Shown here: one piece after another, positions 1 to 7,108 of the stretch
How the letters are laid out: the number at the start of each line of letters is the position of its first letter
Position numbering within the stretch: position 1 is the stretch's first letter
Notes under the pieces: generated by a model
Told to the model about the DNA's origin: nothing
Databases searched by the model: none
What the model saw: only the letters and a program-made list of their open reading frames with translations
DNA from: UMGS1696 sp964558485
GTDB lineage: Bacteria > Bacillota > Clostridia > Oscillospirales > CAG-272
Assembly (NCBI GenBank): GCA_964558485.1
Contig: CAZLED010000067.1
Coordinates: 1 to 12,694 of the forward strand
Length of the DNA stretch: 12,694 nt
Reading direction: 5' to 3'
Translations under genes and position numbers: made by a program

Positions 1-645
1 TTTGTCGATCTTGGAGGCGTCCATCAGGATCACCACCAGTCGTGCTTTCTCGACTACGATACGCTTCAGCTCACATTCACTGTAGTTGCCCACGGTAAAT
101 CCACTGCGAGCAGAAAGCCCGGATGGGGAGAGCAGAGCAATGTCGATATTGATGTCGGCCAAAAAACGTGTGGCCTGCAGACCGGTGATGGTCTGGTTGT
201 CCCGGTCCAGCTTGCCGCCAACGATGTTTACGATGGGCAGCCCGATCTTGCATAACTCCAGAGCCGAGGCCGGATCTGTGGTGGTGAAGGTGAACCGATC
301 GTTGGGCACATAGGGCACGATCCGCTGCAGGGTCGAACCGGAGTCGATAAAAATGGATCGACCGGTCTCCAAATAGGAGGCAGCCCGGGAAGCAATGGAG
401 TCCTTGGAATGGACGTTCTCGTTCATCCGGGTCGTGATGGAGTCATCCGATGAGGTCGTGATAAACTTCATGGACCGTGCACCGCCTCGCACCTTGATGG
501 CTTCATGCTCTCTCTCAAAGTATTCGATGTCGCGCCGCAGGGTCATACCGGAAACATCCGGAAACATCTCTTCCAGTTCCTTGATCGAAATGAATGGTTT
601 TGTGAGCAGAAGATTCCGGATCTGCTCTCGTCTTTCATTGTACAC
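1..645 (-). CDS. DeoR-family transcriptional regulator (C-terminus beyond window)
   Basis: A DNA-binding repressor of the DeoR family, which usually controls sugar or polyol genes and senses a phosphorylated sugar. Reading the minus strand from a GTG at 645 gives 215 codons open to the window edge. The N-terminus (NERREQIRNLLLTKPFISIK) followed by VSGMTLRRDIEYFE at about residues 31-44 is the classic DeoR winged helix-turn-helix. The remainder (IFIDSGST near residues 96-103, then TTTDPASALEL, IVGGKLDRDNQTITG and SGFTVGNYSECELKR) matches the DeoRC sensor domain, whose FIDSGST stretch is the usual effector pocket. Family length is about 250, so roughly 40 residues are missing. The GTG start is chosen because AAAGGCGG lies 7 bases upstream. 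It has its own promoter, and a strong terminator separates it from the GRE operon upstream, so it is a separate transcript. Control of the neighbouring operon is inference. Confidence 0.9.
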   Translation of the reverse strand, partial: MYNERREQIRNLLLTKPFISIKELEEMFPDVSGMTLRRDIEYFEREHEAIKVRGGARSMKFITTSSDDSITTRMNENVHSKDSIASRAASYLETGRSIFIDSGSTLQRIVPYVPNDRFTFTTTDPASALELCKIGLPIVNIVGGKLDRDNQTITGLQATRFLADINIDIALLSPSGLSARSGFTVGNYSECELKRIVVEKARLVVILMDASKIDK

Positions 646-738
646 GTCGTTCCGCCTTTCCGATCTCTGACAGCCGTAGAAATACTTGCTGGGGATATCA
701 CCGCAGGACACGCCGTCAAAATCACATTCATCTGCTAT

Positions 739-768
739 ATTTTAACACATTCTCTGTGAAAATGTCAA
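739..768 (-). promoter_or_regulatory. Sigma-A promoter for the DeoR-family gene
   Basis: On the minus strand a perfect -35 TTGACA (768-763) is followed after 18 bases by TAAAAT (744-739); shifting the -10 by one base gives TTAAAA with a 17-base spacer. Transcription would start near 732, leaving a leader of about 90 bases before the GTG at 645. Just upstream of the -35, at 785-797, is a short inverted repeat, AATTC-GAG-GAATT, that could be an operator, but its 5-base arms are weak evidence. Nothing else was recognised in the 287-base gap between the regulator and the activase apart from the activase terminator. Confidence 0.75.
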
Positions 769-891
769 CAGTAAACCGTGAAATAATTCGAGGAATTTTC
801 CGGCTTTTCCGGATGGGTACGACGTTTTGCATAAATCTATCCCATTAGCAAAACCAAAAAATAGTCAATCGGCTACTTTCGGCGTTCTTTG

Positions 892-923
892 AAAAAACGA
901 CTATATTCATGAAATACAGTCGT
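892..923 (-). terminator. Rho-independent terminator of the GRE operon
   Basis: About 10 bases after the activase stop codon the minus strand forms an 11-base-pair stem, ACGACTGTATT with AATATAGTCGT, with one G-T wobble. The loop is TCATG and a run of six T follows. It ends the operon that starts at the promoter near 8660 and insulates the downstream DeoR gene. Confidence 0.88.
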
Positions 924-932
924 CCTGGATTT

Positions 933-1796
933 TTACGAAAACAATGTCTGTGCTGCTGCGACCTCTTCTGCAGTCGGCAGGGTATCCGGCAATGTGTTTT
1001 GCATGCCCAGCGCCACATATTTGGATCCAGCATAGTTGTGATACGCCAGCACCTTCACCTTGGTCACGTTGTGCAGCGTTTGGAGAAAAGCAGCGATCTT
1101 GGGCATTTGATCCGCATTATATTTTGGCACATAGGGGATCCGGATCTCCACCGGCTTGCCAAGTGTATCCAATTTCCGCAAATTGTCTAAGATCTGTGCA
1201 TTCGAATGGCCGGTACAGCGGATATGTACATCCTCGTCATAGGCCTTGATGTCGTACAGAAAAATATCTGTATACGGCAGTACCTGTTCAAAATGGTGCC
1301 ACGGCACAGCTCCACAGGTATCGACTGCCGTATGGATGCCTTCCGCTTTGAGCTGCCGCAGAAGCTCCCGGCAAAACGGCGCCTGCATCAGACATTCTCC
1401 GCCGGATACCGTCACACCACCACCGGAGTTTTCATAGAACTCTCGATCCTCCAAAAGCAGTGGCAGCAGTTCGTCCACCGTGACCTCTCTGCCATAATAG
1501 ACCAGGGCCGCACCCAAACAGACCGGCACACACCGACCACAGCCCACACAGCTTTCCCGCAGAAAGGTATGACAGCCATTCTCCATTTTGTGTGCCGCCG
1601 AAGGACAGACCGCAGTACATTCTCCACAGCCCAGGCATTTGTTTTCATAGTAAGCGAGCTGCGGAGGAAAGCCGATCCCCTCTGGATTGTGGCACCACAG
1701 ACACCGCAGACTGCAGCCTTTGAAAAATACCGTGGTGCGTATGCCGTCTCCATCGTGTACCGCAAAACGCTTGATATCTGAAATTCTGGCGATCAT
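933..1796 (-). CDS. Glycyl radical enzyme activase (radical SAM, PflA/HpdA-like)
   Basis: Installs the glycyl radical on a partner glycyl radical enzyme by reductive cleavage of S-adenosylmethionine. The product is 287 aa. C28-x3-C32-x2-C35 within CSLRCLWCHNPEG is the radical-SAM cluster motif in the form typical of GRE activases (CxWCxNPE). It is followed by a two-cluster ferredoxin insert, C54/C57/C60/C64 and C83/C86/C89/C93, seen in activases of GRE dehydratases, decarboxylases and lyases but absent from classical PflA. SGGE at 131-134 is the SAM-binding motif. The frame is open 30 codons further upstream, but ATG at 1796 is preferred: AAGGAG lies about 7 bases before it and the family N-terminus (ISDIKRFAVHDGDGIRTTVF) starts there. 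It overlaps the lactonase stop codon by 4 bases (ATGA), which suggests translational coupling. It is last in the operon and the only activase in the window, so it presumably serves GRE1 and, if functional, GRE2. Confidence 0.95.
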   Translation of the reverse strand: MIARISDIKRFAVHDGDGIRTTVFFKGCSLRCLWCHNPEGIGFPPQLAYYENKCLGCGECTAVCPSAAHKMENGCHTFLRESCVGCGRCVPVCLGAALVYYGREVTVDELLPLLLEDREFYENSGGGVTVSGGECLMQAPFCRELLRQLKAEGIHTAVDTCGAVPWHHFEQVLPYTDIFLYDIKAYDEDVHIRCTGHSNAQILDNLRKLDTLGKPVEIRIPYVPKYNADQMPKIAAFLQTLHNVTKVKVLAYHNYAGSKYVALGMQNTLPDTLPTAEEVAAAQTLFS

Positions 1797-2686
1797 ATAT
1801 TCTCTCCTTGTACATTCTCTATGCCAAGCATACGGCAGCCGAACAGATACGGCAGCGGTGCGGTGGTGTTTGTCTGGTAAAGGCAAGTGAACCCAGCATC
1901 CGGATCCTGCTCCAGATCACAATCCAGACTGGCCGTGGTCACCGCCAAGATGTCCATATGCGTACCACAGAAACCACAGCTGGCCGGGATTCCACAGGGC
2001 ATCGGTATCGTTTCCGTGACGACCATGGTGACCGTATCCACCACCGCAATATGCCCCTGTCCCCAACAGCCAATGTACAGCCGTCCTGCCTTGTCCATGG
2101 TAAATCCATCCACGCCGGGTACAGCCACCGCTCGACCAGTAGCACGGATCTCACCGTTTGCAAAAGCGTATTCTCGAATGATCCCGGTGTCGCTGTCGGT
2201 GTGGTAGAACCGTGTCCCATCAGGCGACCAGGCCATACCGTTGGATAGTCGCAGCCCATCCAAGAGTACCGTCACCGTTCCATCCACGCCGATCCGGTAG
2301 AGCTTGCCATCGATTCGGTCGGAGAGTCCCATACGCTGTTCACTTTGCGTCCCCACATAAATAGCCCCATCCGGTCCCACCTTCATATCGTTACCATACC
2401 GAATGGTATATCGCTCCGTATCATATAGCGGCAAAGTCGTATCGTCGTCCCGGAGCAAAAATACCCCATCCATACGGGAGACGATCATGTCTCCACGCAG
2501 CGTAAACGCCATTGCCGCCACATCCATGGAGAGGTGTCGGATCGTCAGCGTATCCATTGGTGCGTGCCAGATGCAGATCGATTTGCCTCCACCATTGGTG
2601 TAATACAGCGATCGGTTCTGTGTATGCCAGATGGGTCCCTCTCCAATGACACAGCGACAGCCACGCAGTTGCCGAAGTAGCTTCAT
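1793..2686 (-). CDS. SMP-30/gluconolactonase/LRE-family protein (sugar lactone hydrolase)
   Basis: A six-bladed beta-propeller that typically hydrolyses aldonolactones to sugar acids with a divalent metal. The product is 297 aa, close to the family norm of about 300, with no signal peptide, so it is cytoplasmic. All expected site residues are visible: E16 in GEGPIW, N99 in YGNDMKVGPDG, N149 in LSNGMAWSPDG and D193 in PGVDGFTMD. By comparison with animal SMP-30 these correspond to the metal ligands Glu, Asn and Asp plus the substrate-contacting Asn. Two candidate ATGs lie close together at 2692 and 2686. The second is chosen because AGGAAGG at 2700-2694 is 7 bases from it but only 1 base from the first. 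It follows GRE2 after 14 bases and overlaps the activase by 4. A lactonase in a GRE operon suggests that the pathway passes through an oxidised sugar lactone; the substrate is unknown. Confidence 0.9.
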   Translation of the reverse strand: MKLLRQLRGCRCVIGEGPIWHTQNRSLYYTNGGGKSICIWHAPMDTLTIRHLSMDVAAMAFTLRGDMIVSRMDGVFLLRDDDTTLPLYDTERYTIRYGNDMKVGPDGAIYVGTQSEQRMGLSDRIDGKLYRIGVDGTVTVLLDGLRLSNGMAWSPDGTRFYHTDSDTGIIREYAFANGEIRATGRAVAVPGVDGFTMDKAGRLYIGCWGQGHIAVVDTVTMVVTETIPMPCGIPASCGFCGTHMDILAVTTASLDCDLEQDPDAGFTCLYQTNTTAPLPYLFGCRMLGIENVQGENI

Positions 2687-2700
2687 TGCCATACCTTCCT

Positions 2701-4071
2701 TTACAGATTCGCCTGATTTTCTGCCTGCAGGATAAAGGCATCCTGCTCCGCCTTGCCGAGGTTGACAAAGTACACATTCCAGCCGCATACCCGTACCTGT
2801 AGGGTGGCGTATTTCTCGGGCTCTGCCTGTGCTTTTTTCAGATCCTCTGCACAGAACACATTCCCATGCAGGGCAAAGCCGCCTTTCCGGAAATAGGTCA
2901 AAAGGATCCCATAAAAGGCCGCCAGCCCATCTTCACCGGATACCGCAGAAGGATGCAGCACAAAATCCAGTACCGAACCATTGGGAAAGTCACTGTGATC
3001 CATTTTGGTCACAGAGTGTATCAGTGCCGTGATCCCACTGCGATCCATAGCCGTCACAGCGCAGAGATTCTTGGAAATGGGGTCACCTGTGTGCCGGCCG
3101 TCCGGTGTCGCCATAGTTTTCTTCCCATTGGGGAAACAGATGTCGATGGTAAAGTTGGCAGCCTTGAAGATCCCACCACGCCCATTGGGTCTGCCGTTGA
3201 TCTGCGCTGCTGTAAAGGCTGCAAGCTCTACCGCAATGGCATCCACGGTATCTACATTGTTGCCGTATTTCTCCGCGCTGGCCAGCATCTCCAGCCGAAG
3301 ACTTTCCTGTCCCTGCCAATCATTTTGCAGGATCTCACCCAGCTCGTCAAAGGATAACCGCTTTTCGGTGAACACGAGCCGTCGTATAGCAGCCAGGCTG
3401 TCCGCCAATGTGGCGATGGAGTGCATATAAAAGGAGCTGTTGTTGTACCGGGCACCACCGGCATAGGCATCGACCCCATTTTCCACACAGGGAGCCATGG
3501 TTGCCGAAAGCAGTGGATCCGGGCCCATGTCCATGTAGTAGGTCTCCACGTGCGCAATATGGGTCAGTGCTGCGTCCACCATATAGGCGATCTGTTCCTT
3601 CACCGCTTCGATCAGTCGATCATAGCTGGTGATCGCACCGGTGTCCAGACCGATCTGCTCGCCGGTGAAAAGATCCTTTCCCTGTGTGAAAACATATTCC
3701 AATGCTTTCGGCAGAGAGATCCACCCGTTTCCGGTACAAGGCAGTTCCGTGCCCCAGATCCCCGGTTCATAGCAGCCCACCGGCACATAATTCCGTGCCT
3801 CTGCTTCGGGTACACCGCATTTTTCCATGGCACGTACGGCCACAGTATCGTTCACAAATACAAAGCTGCTGTTGCCGTCTCGGATACACCGCAGGATACG
3901 CTGTACGAAAGAAATCGGTGTTTTGGGCGATACCCGTACATGGATCTTGGGACTGTAGATGTGCAGTGCATCGTAGGCTTCCACGATCAGAGAAGACAGC
4001 TCGTTTGTCACCTCTTCGCCATCCATGCCAAGTCCGCCAATGCAAAAGGGAAGATCAAACGGCACCTGCAT
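2701..4071 (-). CDS. Glycyl radical enzyme GRE2, C-terminal part (frameshifted from N-terminal part)
   Basis: The C-terminal 456 residues of a second GRE. They carry the thiyl-radical loop VGCYEPG (C100 and E102 here, C362 and E364 in the rejoined protein) and the glycyl radical motif RVCGWNVYF (G430 here, G692 rejoined). The Cys-x-Glu pair is typical of GRE dehydratases and lyases rather than pyruvate formate-lyase, which has two adjacent cysteines. The first ATG of this part, at 4071, has no ribosome site. The same frame continues upstream to about 4124 as DESAIELWKYFLYKLWT, normal GRE sequence, so this part is not an independent gene. Adding one base at the frameshift site gives one 718-residue protein, close to the 734 of GRE1. 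It lies 14 bases before the lactonase. Either a recent pseudogene or a sequence error is likely. Confidence 0.85.
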   Translation of the reverse strand: MQVPFDLPFCIGGLGMDGEEVTNELSSLIVEAYDALHIYSPKIHVRVSPKTPISFVQRILRCIRDGNSSFVFVNDTVAVRAMEKCGVPEAEARNYVPVGCYEPGIWGTELPCTGNGWISLPKALEYVFTQGKDLFTGEQIGLDTGAITSYDRLIEAVKEQIAYMVDAALTHIAHVETYYMDMGPDPLLSATMAPCVENGVDAYAGGARYNNSSFYMHSIATLADSLAAIRRLVFTEKRLSFDELGEILQNDWQGQESLRLEMLASAEKYGNNVDTVDAIAVELAAFTAAQINGRPNGRGGIFKAANFTIDICFPNGKKTMATPDGRHTGDPISKNLCAVTAMDRSGITALIHSVTKMDHSDFPNGSVLDFVLHPSAVSGEDGLAAFYGILLTYFRKGGFALHGNVFCAEDLKKAQAEPEKYATLQVRVCGWNVYFVNLGKAEQDAFILQAENQANL

Positions 4072-4106
4072 GGTCCAAAGCTTGTATAAAAAATACTTCC
4101 ATAGCT

Positions 4107-4130
4107 CTATAGCACTTTCGTCCCATCGGC
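4107..4130 (-). other. One-base frameshift splitting GRE2
   Basis: In the N-terminal frame the codons GAT GGG ACG AAA GTG CTA end at TAG (4109-4107). One base back, the frame reads GAC GAA AGT GCT ATA GAG CTA TGG, which is DESAIELW. GRE1 has DLDHGVDEETLRQEL at the same place, so the original was probably DLADG-DESAIELW, and the simplest change is loss of one G from a GGGG run now reading GGG at 4122-4124. The total span of 2156 bases becomes 2157, exactly 719 codons, with one base restored. I see no X-XXY-YYZ slippery heptamer here, so programmed frameshifting is not supported. Confidence 0.8.
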
Positions 4131-4856
4131 TAGATCCTTTTGGTAGAGCGGATAAAACAGCACGTCCAGTCGTCCCAGCGTCCGCACACGTGTACCAAAA
4201 ATGAACTCATGCAGGTAGAAATACACCACCATCAGCTGCATGGCCTCGTATAGGTTTGCCGGTGCCTTCGTCGCCAGATGGGCCAGCGCTGTTTTGTTTT
4301 CTGCTGAAATCCCTTCCGCCTGGGACAGACGAAGACAATACGCCATCATGGCTTGCAAAACGATCTGTCCGGCGGCATAGAAATCTGCTTGTGCGGCAGT
4401 GAGACAGGTGTGTGCTTCTTTGGCTTTTTCAAGGCGATCCAGAAGCCCCGGCAGCCCCAGCGTGATCAGGGACATCGTGTCCGGTGCGGTGTGTCCAAAA
4501 TCGGGATCGGCCGTGTAGGCTCTGGCTGTGGCTGCTTTCTCAACAGCATGTCTCTCTTCCAAAAAGTGGGGCAACGTTTCCCGCCACCACCGATCCCGCT
4601 GCCGGCTCATAATGCCACGTGCGTTCAGCTTTTCCTGAAAAATGTCCGTCGGCAGCACAGCGATCTGTCCCTTTTGGCAAAGCAGCGCAAAGGTCTGTGC
4701 CTTGATGTAGGCTTTTGTATGACCACATAGCTCCTTTTCCAACGCAAGAACAGCCTGCTCCAATGCATCCGGTTCCAGTCCACTGGCAGGATCCCAGGAT
4801 ATATCTGTGTACTGCATGGATAAGATATGTCTGCTTCCTTGAAAATTATATTGCAT
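4107..4856 (-). CDS. Glycyl radical enzyme GRE2, N-terminal part (truncated by frameshift)
   Basis: The first 249 residues of the second PFL-like glycyl radical enzyme, ending at a premature TAG. The end, LGRLDVLFYPLYQKDLADG (about residues 227-245), aligns with NFDRTFYPFYRQDLDHG of GRE1 and marks the middle of the PFL domain, so this part alone lacks both the catalytic cysteine loop and the glycyl loop and cannot be active. The ATG at 4856 is chosen because AAAGG lies 7 bases upstream; a TTG at 4883 in the same frame overlaps the GRE1 stop and has no ribosome site. It follows GRE1 by 23 bases in the same operon. By eye the two GREs are only distantly similar, so this is not a recent tandem duplication. 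Confidence 0.82.
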   Translation of the reverse strand: MQYNFQGSRHILSMQYTDISWDPASGLEPDALEQAVLALEKELCGHTKAYIKAQTFALLCQKGQIAVLPTDIFQEKLNARGIMSRQRDRWWRETLPHFLEERHAVEKAATARAYTADPDFGHTAPDTMSLITLGLPGLLDRLEKAKEAHTCLTAAQADFYAAGQIVLQAMMAYCLRLSQAEGISAENKTALAHLATKAPANLYEAMQLMVVYFYLHEFIFGTRVRTLGRLDVLFYPLYQKDLADGTKVL

Positions 4857-4879
4857 AATGATACCTTTACATAATAAAC

Positions 4880-7084
4880 TCAAACAAGGCTCTCCGCTTG
4901 TCGGATGAACCCATCCTGTTCCACCTTATTGATGTTGTTGAACAGCACGTTCCAGCCACACACCCGTATTTGTAGATCCTTGTATTTCTCCGGCTCCTTT
5001 TGTGCCTGTCGCAGCGTATCGGCACTGAACACATTGATGTGCATGGCGTGTCCGTGGCGCCGTATAAACGTCCGAAGCAGTCCCAGCATCGCCGTCAGTC
5101 CATCGTCTCCCTGTACCGCAGAGGGTAGCAAACCCAGATCCAGACAGCCGTCCGAGGTGAACTGCGTGGCATCGATCTTGGTGGTGGTCAGAATGGCAGC
5201 GGTAGCCCCTTCCTTGTTTCGTCCCATAGCAGCCGAAAGATTCTTGGAAAGCTCCTCACCACGCCGTCTGCCGTCCGGAGAAGAAGCTGTAGCCTCTGCC
5301 CAGGTATAGGACATTCTCGCCACATGGAACCCACAGATCCACTTTCCGTTGCGACAAGCCGCATTGGGTCGTCCTTCTACGTGGCTGGCGGCACAGTGTG
5401 CGATCTCCACAGCGATCTGGTCCGGGATCTCCCGGTTGTTGCCGTACTTGTCCGGATCCATTTCCAATGTACGCCGCAGCTTTTCCGCATCCGCAAAATC
5501 ACGATCCAGAATATCCCGCAGTTCTGGCAGTGTCACGAGCTTTTTCTCAAAGACATACTTGCGGATGTTGGCAAGGGAATCTGCCGCATTGGCCATAAAT
5601 CCAAACTGCATACTGGACAAGCTGACCGCCGCACCACCACCCAGTGCATCCTTCCCCCGTGCCACACAGGTGGGATACGTGGCAGACAACAGCGACTGCG
5701 GATTGACCTCGTGCAGATAGTTCTCGAATACATTCACCGTGCCGATCACGGTGTCGATGATCCCCACAAGCTGCCGTTTGTATTCCGCAAAGAAACTGTC
5801 AAAATCCGTGTAGGCCGCCGCATCCGGGCAGGGAAGACCCACGGCCTTGCCACTGATCCCGTCGCAGCCACCATGCAGCGCAAACTCCAGCGGCTTCAGA
5901 AGATTCACGTACTGCATCCCAACAGCGATCCCACCGGGGATACAGTATTCGTAACAGCCGCTGATGTCGCACATCCTGGCTTCGTCTGCCGTAGCACCGG
6001 CACGCATGAGAGAGGCACGAACGGTGGCATCGGATACAAATACAATAGAATTGTTTCCACGCCGGATCATATCCAGTGCTTTTTCCAAAAAGGCCTGTGG
6101 CGTGCTGTCTGCCACCTTGATCTGGATCTTGGGATTGTAGATCCCCATTTTGTCGTACACATCGAGGAACATATAGGAAAGCGTATTGATGACCGTGCTC
6201 TCGTCAGCGTTGCAGCCACCCAGATACACCGGCTGTCCCCAATAGTTGCCAATGGACATGAACTGCAGAAAGAATGCCGCCAGCTCCTGCCGCAGTGTCT
6301 CCTCGTCCACACCATGGTCGAGATCCTGCCGGTAGAATGGATAGAAGGTCCGGTCAAAATTGGCAAGCGAACGAGCCTGCAAGCCTTCGATATGCTCACT
6401 GAGAATAAAGTAAATGTAATCCGTCAGCAGTGCCTCGTAGAAGGTCGTGGGCGCACCAACTTGCAAATGCTGCAGTGCACGTGCCATTTTGTCGTTGCCC
6501 TGCCGCTCTGCCATATGCTGTAGCCGGCCAAGGAAGTGCAGAACCGCCTCATAGGTGATCCGAATGCCCGTGTAAAAGGCATCCATCTCTGGTGTCAAAT
6601 CTGGTTGTGCTGCACGTGCCTTTTCGCTTTCCCGCAGCAGTCCCACAAAGCCAAGCGACAGGATCCGGTCCCAATAGGGCACACTGTGGTCATAGTCCGG
6701 CCATGTGGTCGCCACAGCATTTCCTTCCAGCGCACCTCGTACAGGATTGACCTTCGGGATCTGTGCAGAGAAGATCTCGTTGTTCCAGATGGGAATGACC
6801 GTGGCGTTCAGCGGCCTGTCGATCATCTGAAACGCCGGAAACGGATCCCGTGCATCGCAGTTTATTCCCGTATGGGTGAGCACATACTGAAACGCCAACG
6901 CCTTACGTACCGGATGGGGTTCATGGGAATGTGCTGCATCCTGCGTTCGGATCCCGGCATAGATGGCATCCGGAGAAAGGGTCTCGTCGTCGTGGCAGTC
7001 TGCAAACAGCTCGTCATTGCGATGAAACCGCTCTTTATTTTTCGCCATGATATAGGCATAGCTTTCATCAGAAATATATTCCAT
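4880..7084 (-). CDS. Glycyl radical enzyme GRE1 (PFL-like, unassigned substrate)
   Basis: A full-length (734 aa) oxygen-sensitive radical enzyme of the pyruvate formate-lyase superfamily. The PFL domain fills most of the protein. The active-site cysteine loop is DISGCYEYC, with C377 the expected thiyl-radical residue and E379 the expected general base. The C-terminal glycyl domain has RVCGWNVLF, with G710 the radical site. The Cys-x-Glu arrangement points to dehydratase or lyase chemistry rather than pyruvate cleavage. GRE1 differs from the common GCxEP form in having Tyr for Pro, and it has further cysteines at 372 and 381. AAAGGAG lies 9 bases before the ATG. It sits 24 bases after the solute-binding protein and 23 before GRE2, with an activase three genes on. 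I do not recognise it as choline, glycerol, propanediol, isethionate, hydroxyproline or hydroxyphenylacetate enzyme. An automated call of 'formate C-acetyltransferase' would be misleading. Confidence 0.92.
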   Translation of the reverse strand: MEYISDESYAYIMAKNKERFHRNDELFADCHDDETLSPDAIYAGIRTQDAAHSHEPHPVRKALAFQYVLTHTGINCDARDPFPAFQMIDRPLNATVIPIWNNEIFSAQIPKVNPVRGALEGNAVATTWPDYDHSVPYWDRILSLGFVGLLRESEKARAAQPDLTPEMDAFYTGIRITYEAVLHFLGRLQHMAERQGNDKMARALQHLQVGAPTTFYEALLTDYIYFILSEHIEGLQARSLANFDRTFYPFYRQDLDHGVDEETLRQELAAFFLQFMSIGNYWGQPVYLGGCNADESTVINTLSYMFLDVYDKMGIYNPKIQIKVADSTPQAFLEKALDMIRRGNNSIVFVSDATVRASLMRAGATADEARMCDISGCYEYCIPGGIAVGMQYVNLLKPLEFALHGGCDGISGKAVGLPCPDAAAYTDFDSFFAEYKRQLVGIIDTVIGTVNVFENYLHEVNPQSLLSATYPTCVARGKDALGGGAAVSLSSMQFGFMANAADSLANIRKYVFEKKLVTLPELRDILDRDFADAEKLRRTLEMDPDKYGNNREIPDQIAVEIAHCAASHVEGRPNAACRNGKWICGFHVARMSYTWAEATASSPDGRRRGEELSKNLSAAMGRNKEGATAAILTTTKIDATQFTSDGCLDLGLLPSAVQGDDGLTAMLGLLRTFIRRHGHAMHINVFSADTLRQAQKEPEKYKDLQIRVCGWNVLFNNINKVEQDGFIRQAESLV

Positions 7085-7108
7085 ATGTTTGTGCTCCTTT
7101 ACGAAATA

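Noticed and set aside
785..797. AATTC-GAG-GAATT as a definite DeoR operator
   Set aside because: Arms of only five AT-rich bases are expected by chance; no second copy was found near the GRE promoter.
1797..1886. Thirty-codon N-terminal extension of the activase
   Set aside because: It overlaps the lactonase and is not family-like; ATG at 1796 has a strong AAGGAG site.
4088..4093. Run of six T (minus strand) as the site of the GRE2 frameshift
   Set aside because: The downstream frame already reads normal GRE residues (DESAIELWKYF) before this run, so the shift must lie upstream at the G run.
4107..4130. Programmed ribosomal frameshift in GRE2
   Set aside because: No slippery heptamer, no evident ribosome-like stimulator upstream and no obvious downstream hairpin were seen.
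5324..6523. A 399-codon plus-strand open frame
   Set aside because: It lies wholly antisense to GRE1, whose motifs and ribosome site are clear; its protein has no recognisable domain.
4880..7084. GRE1 as pyruvate formate-lyase
   Set aside because: It lacks the adjacent Cys-Cys pair of PFL and has Cys-x-Glu plus a two-cluster-type activase, both typical of other GRE classes.
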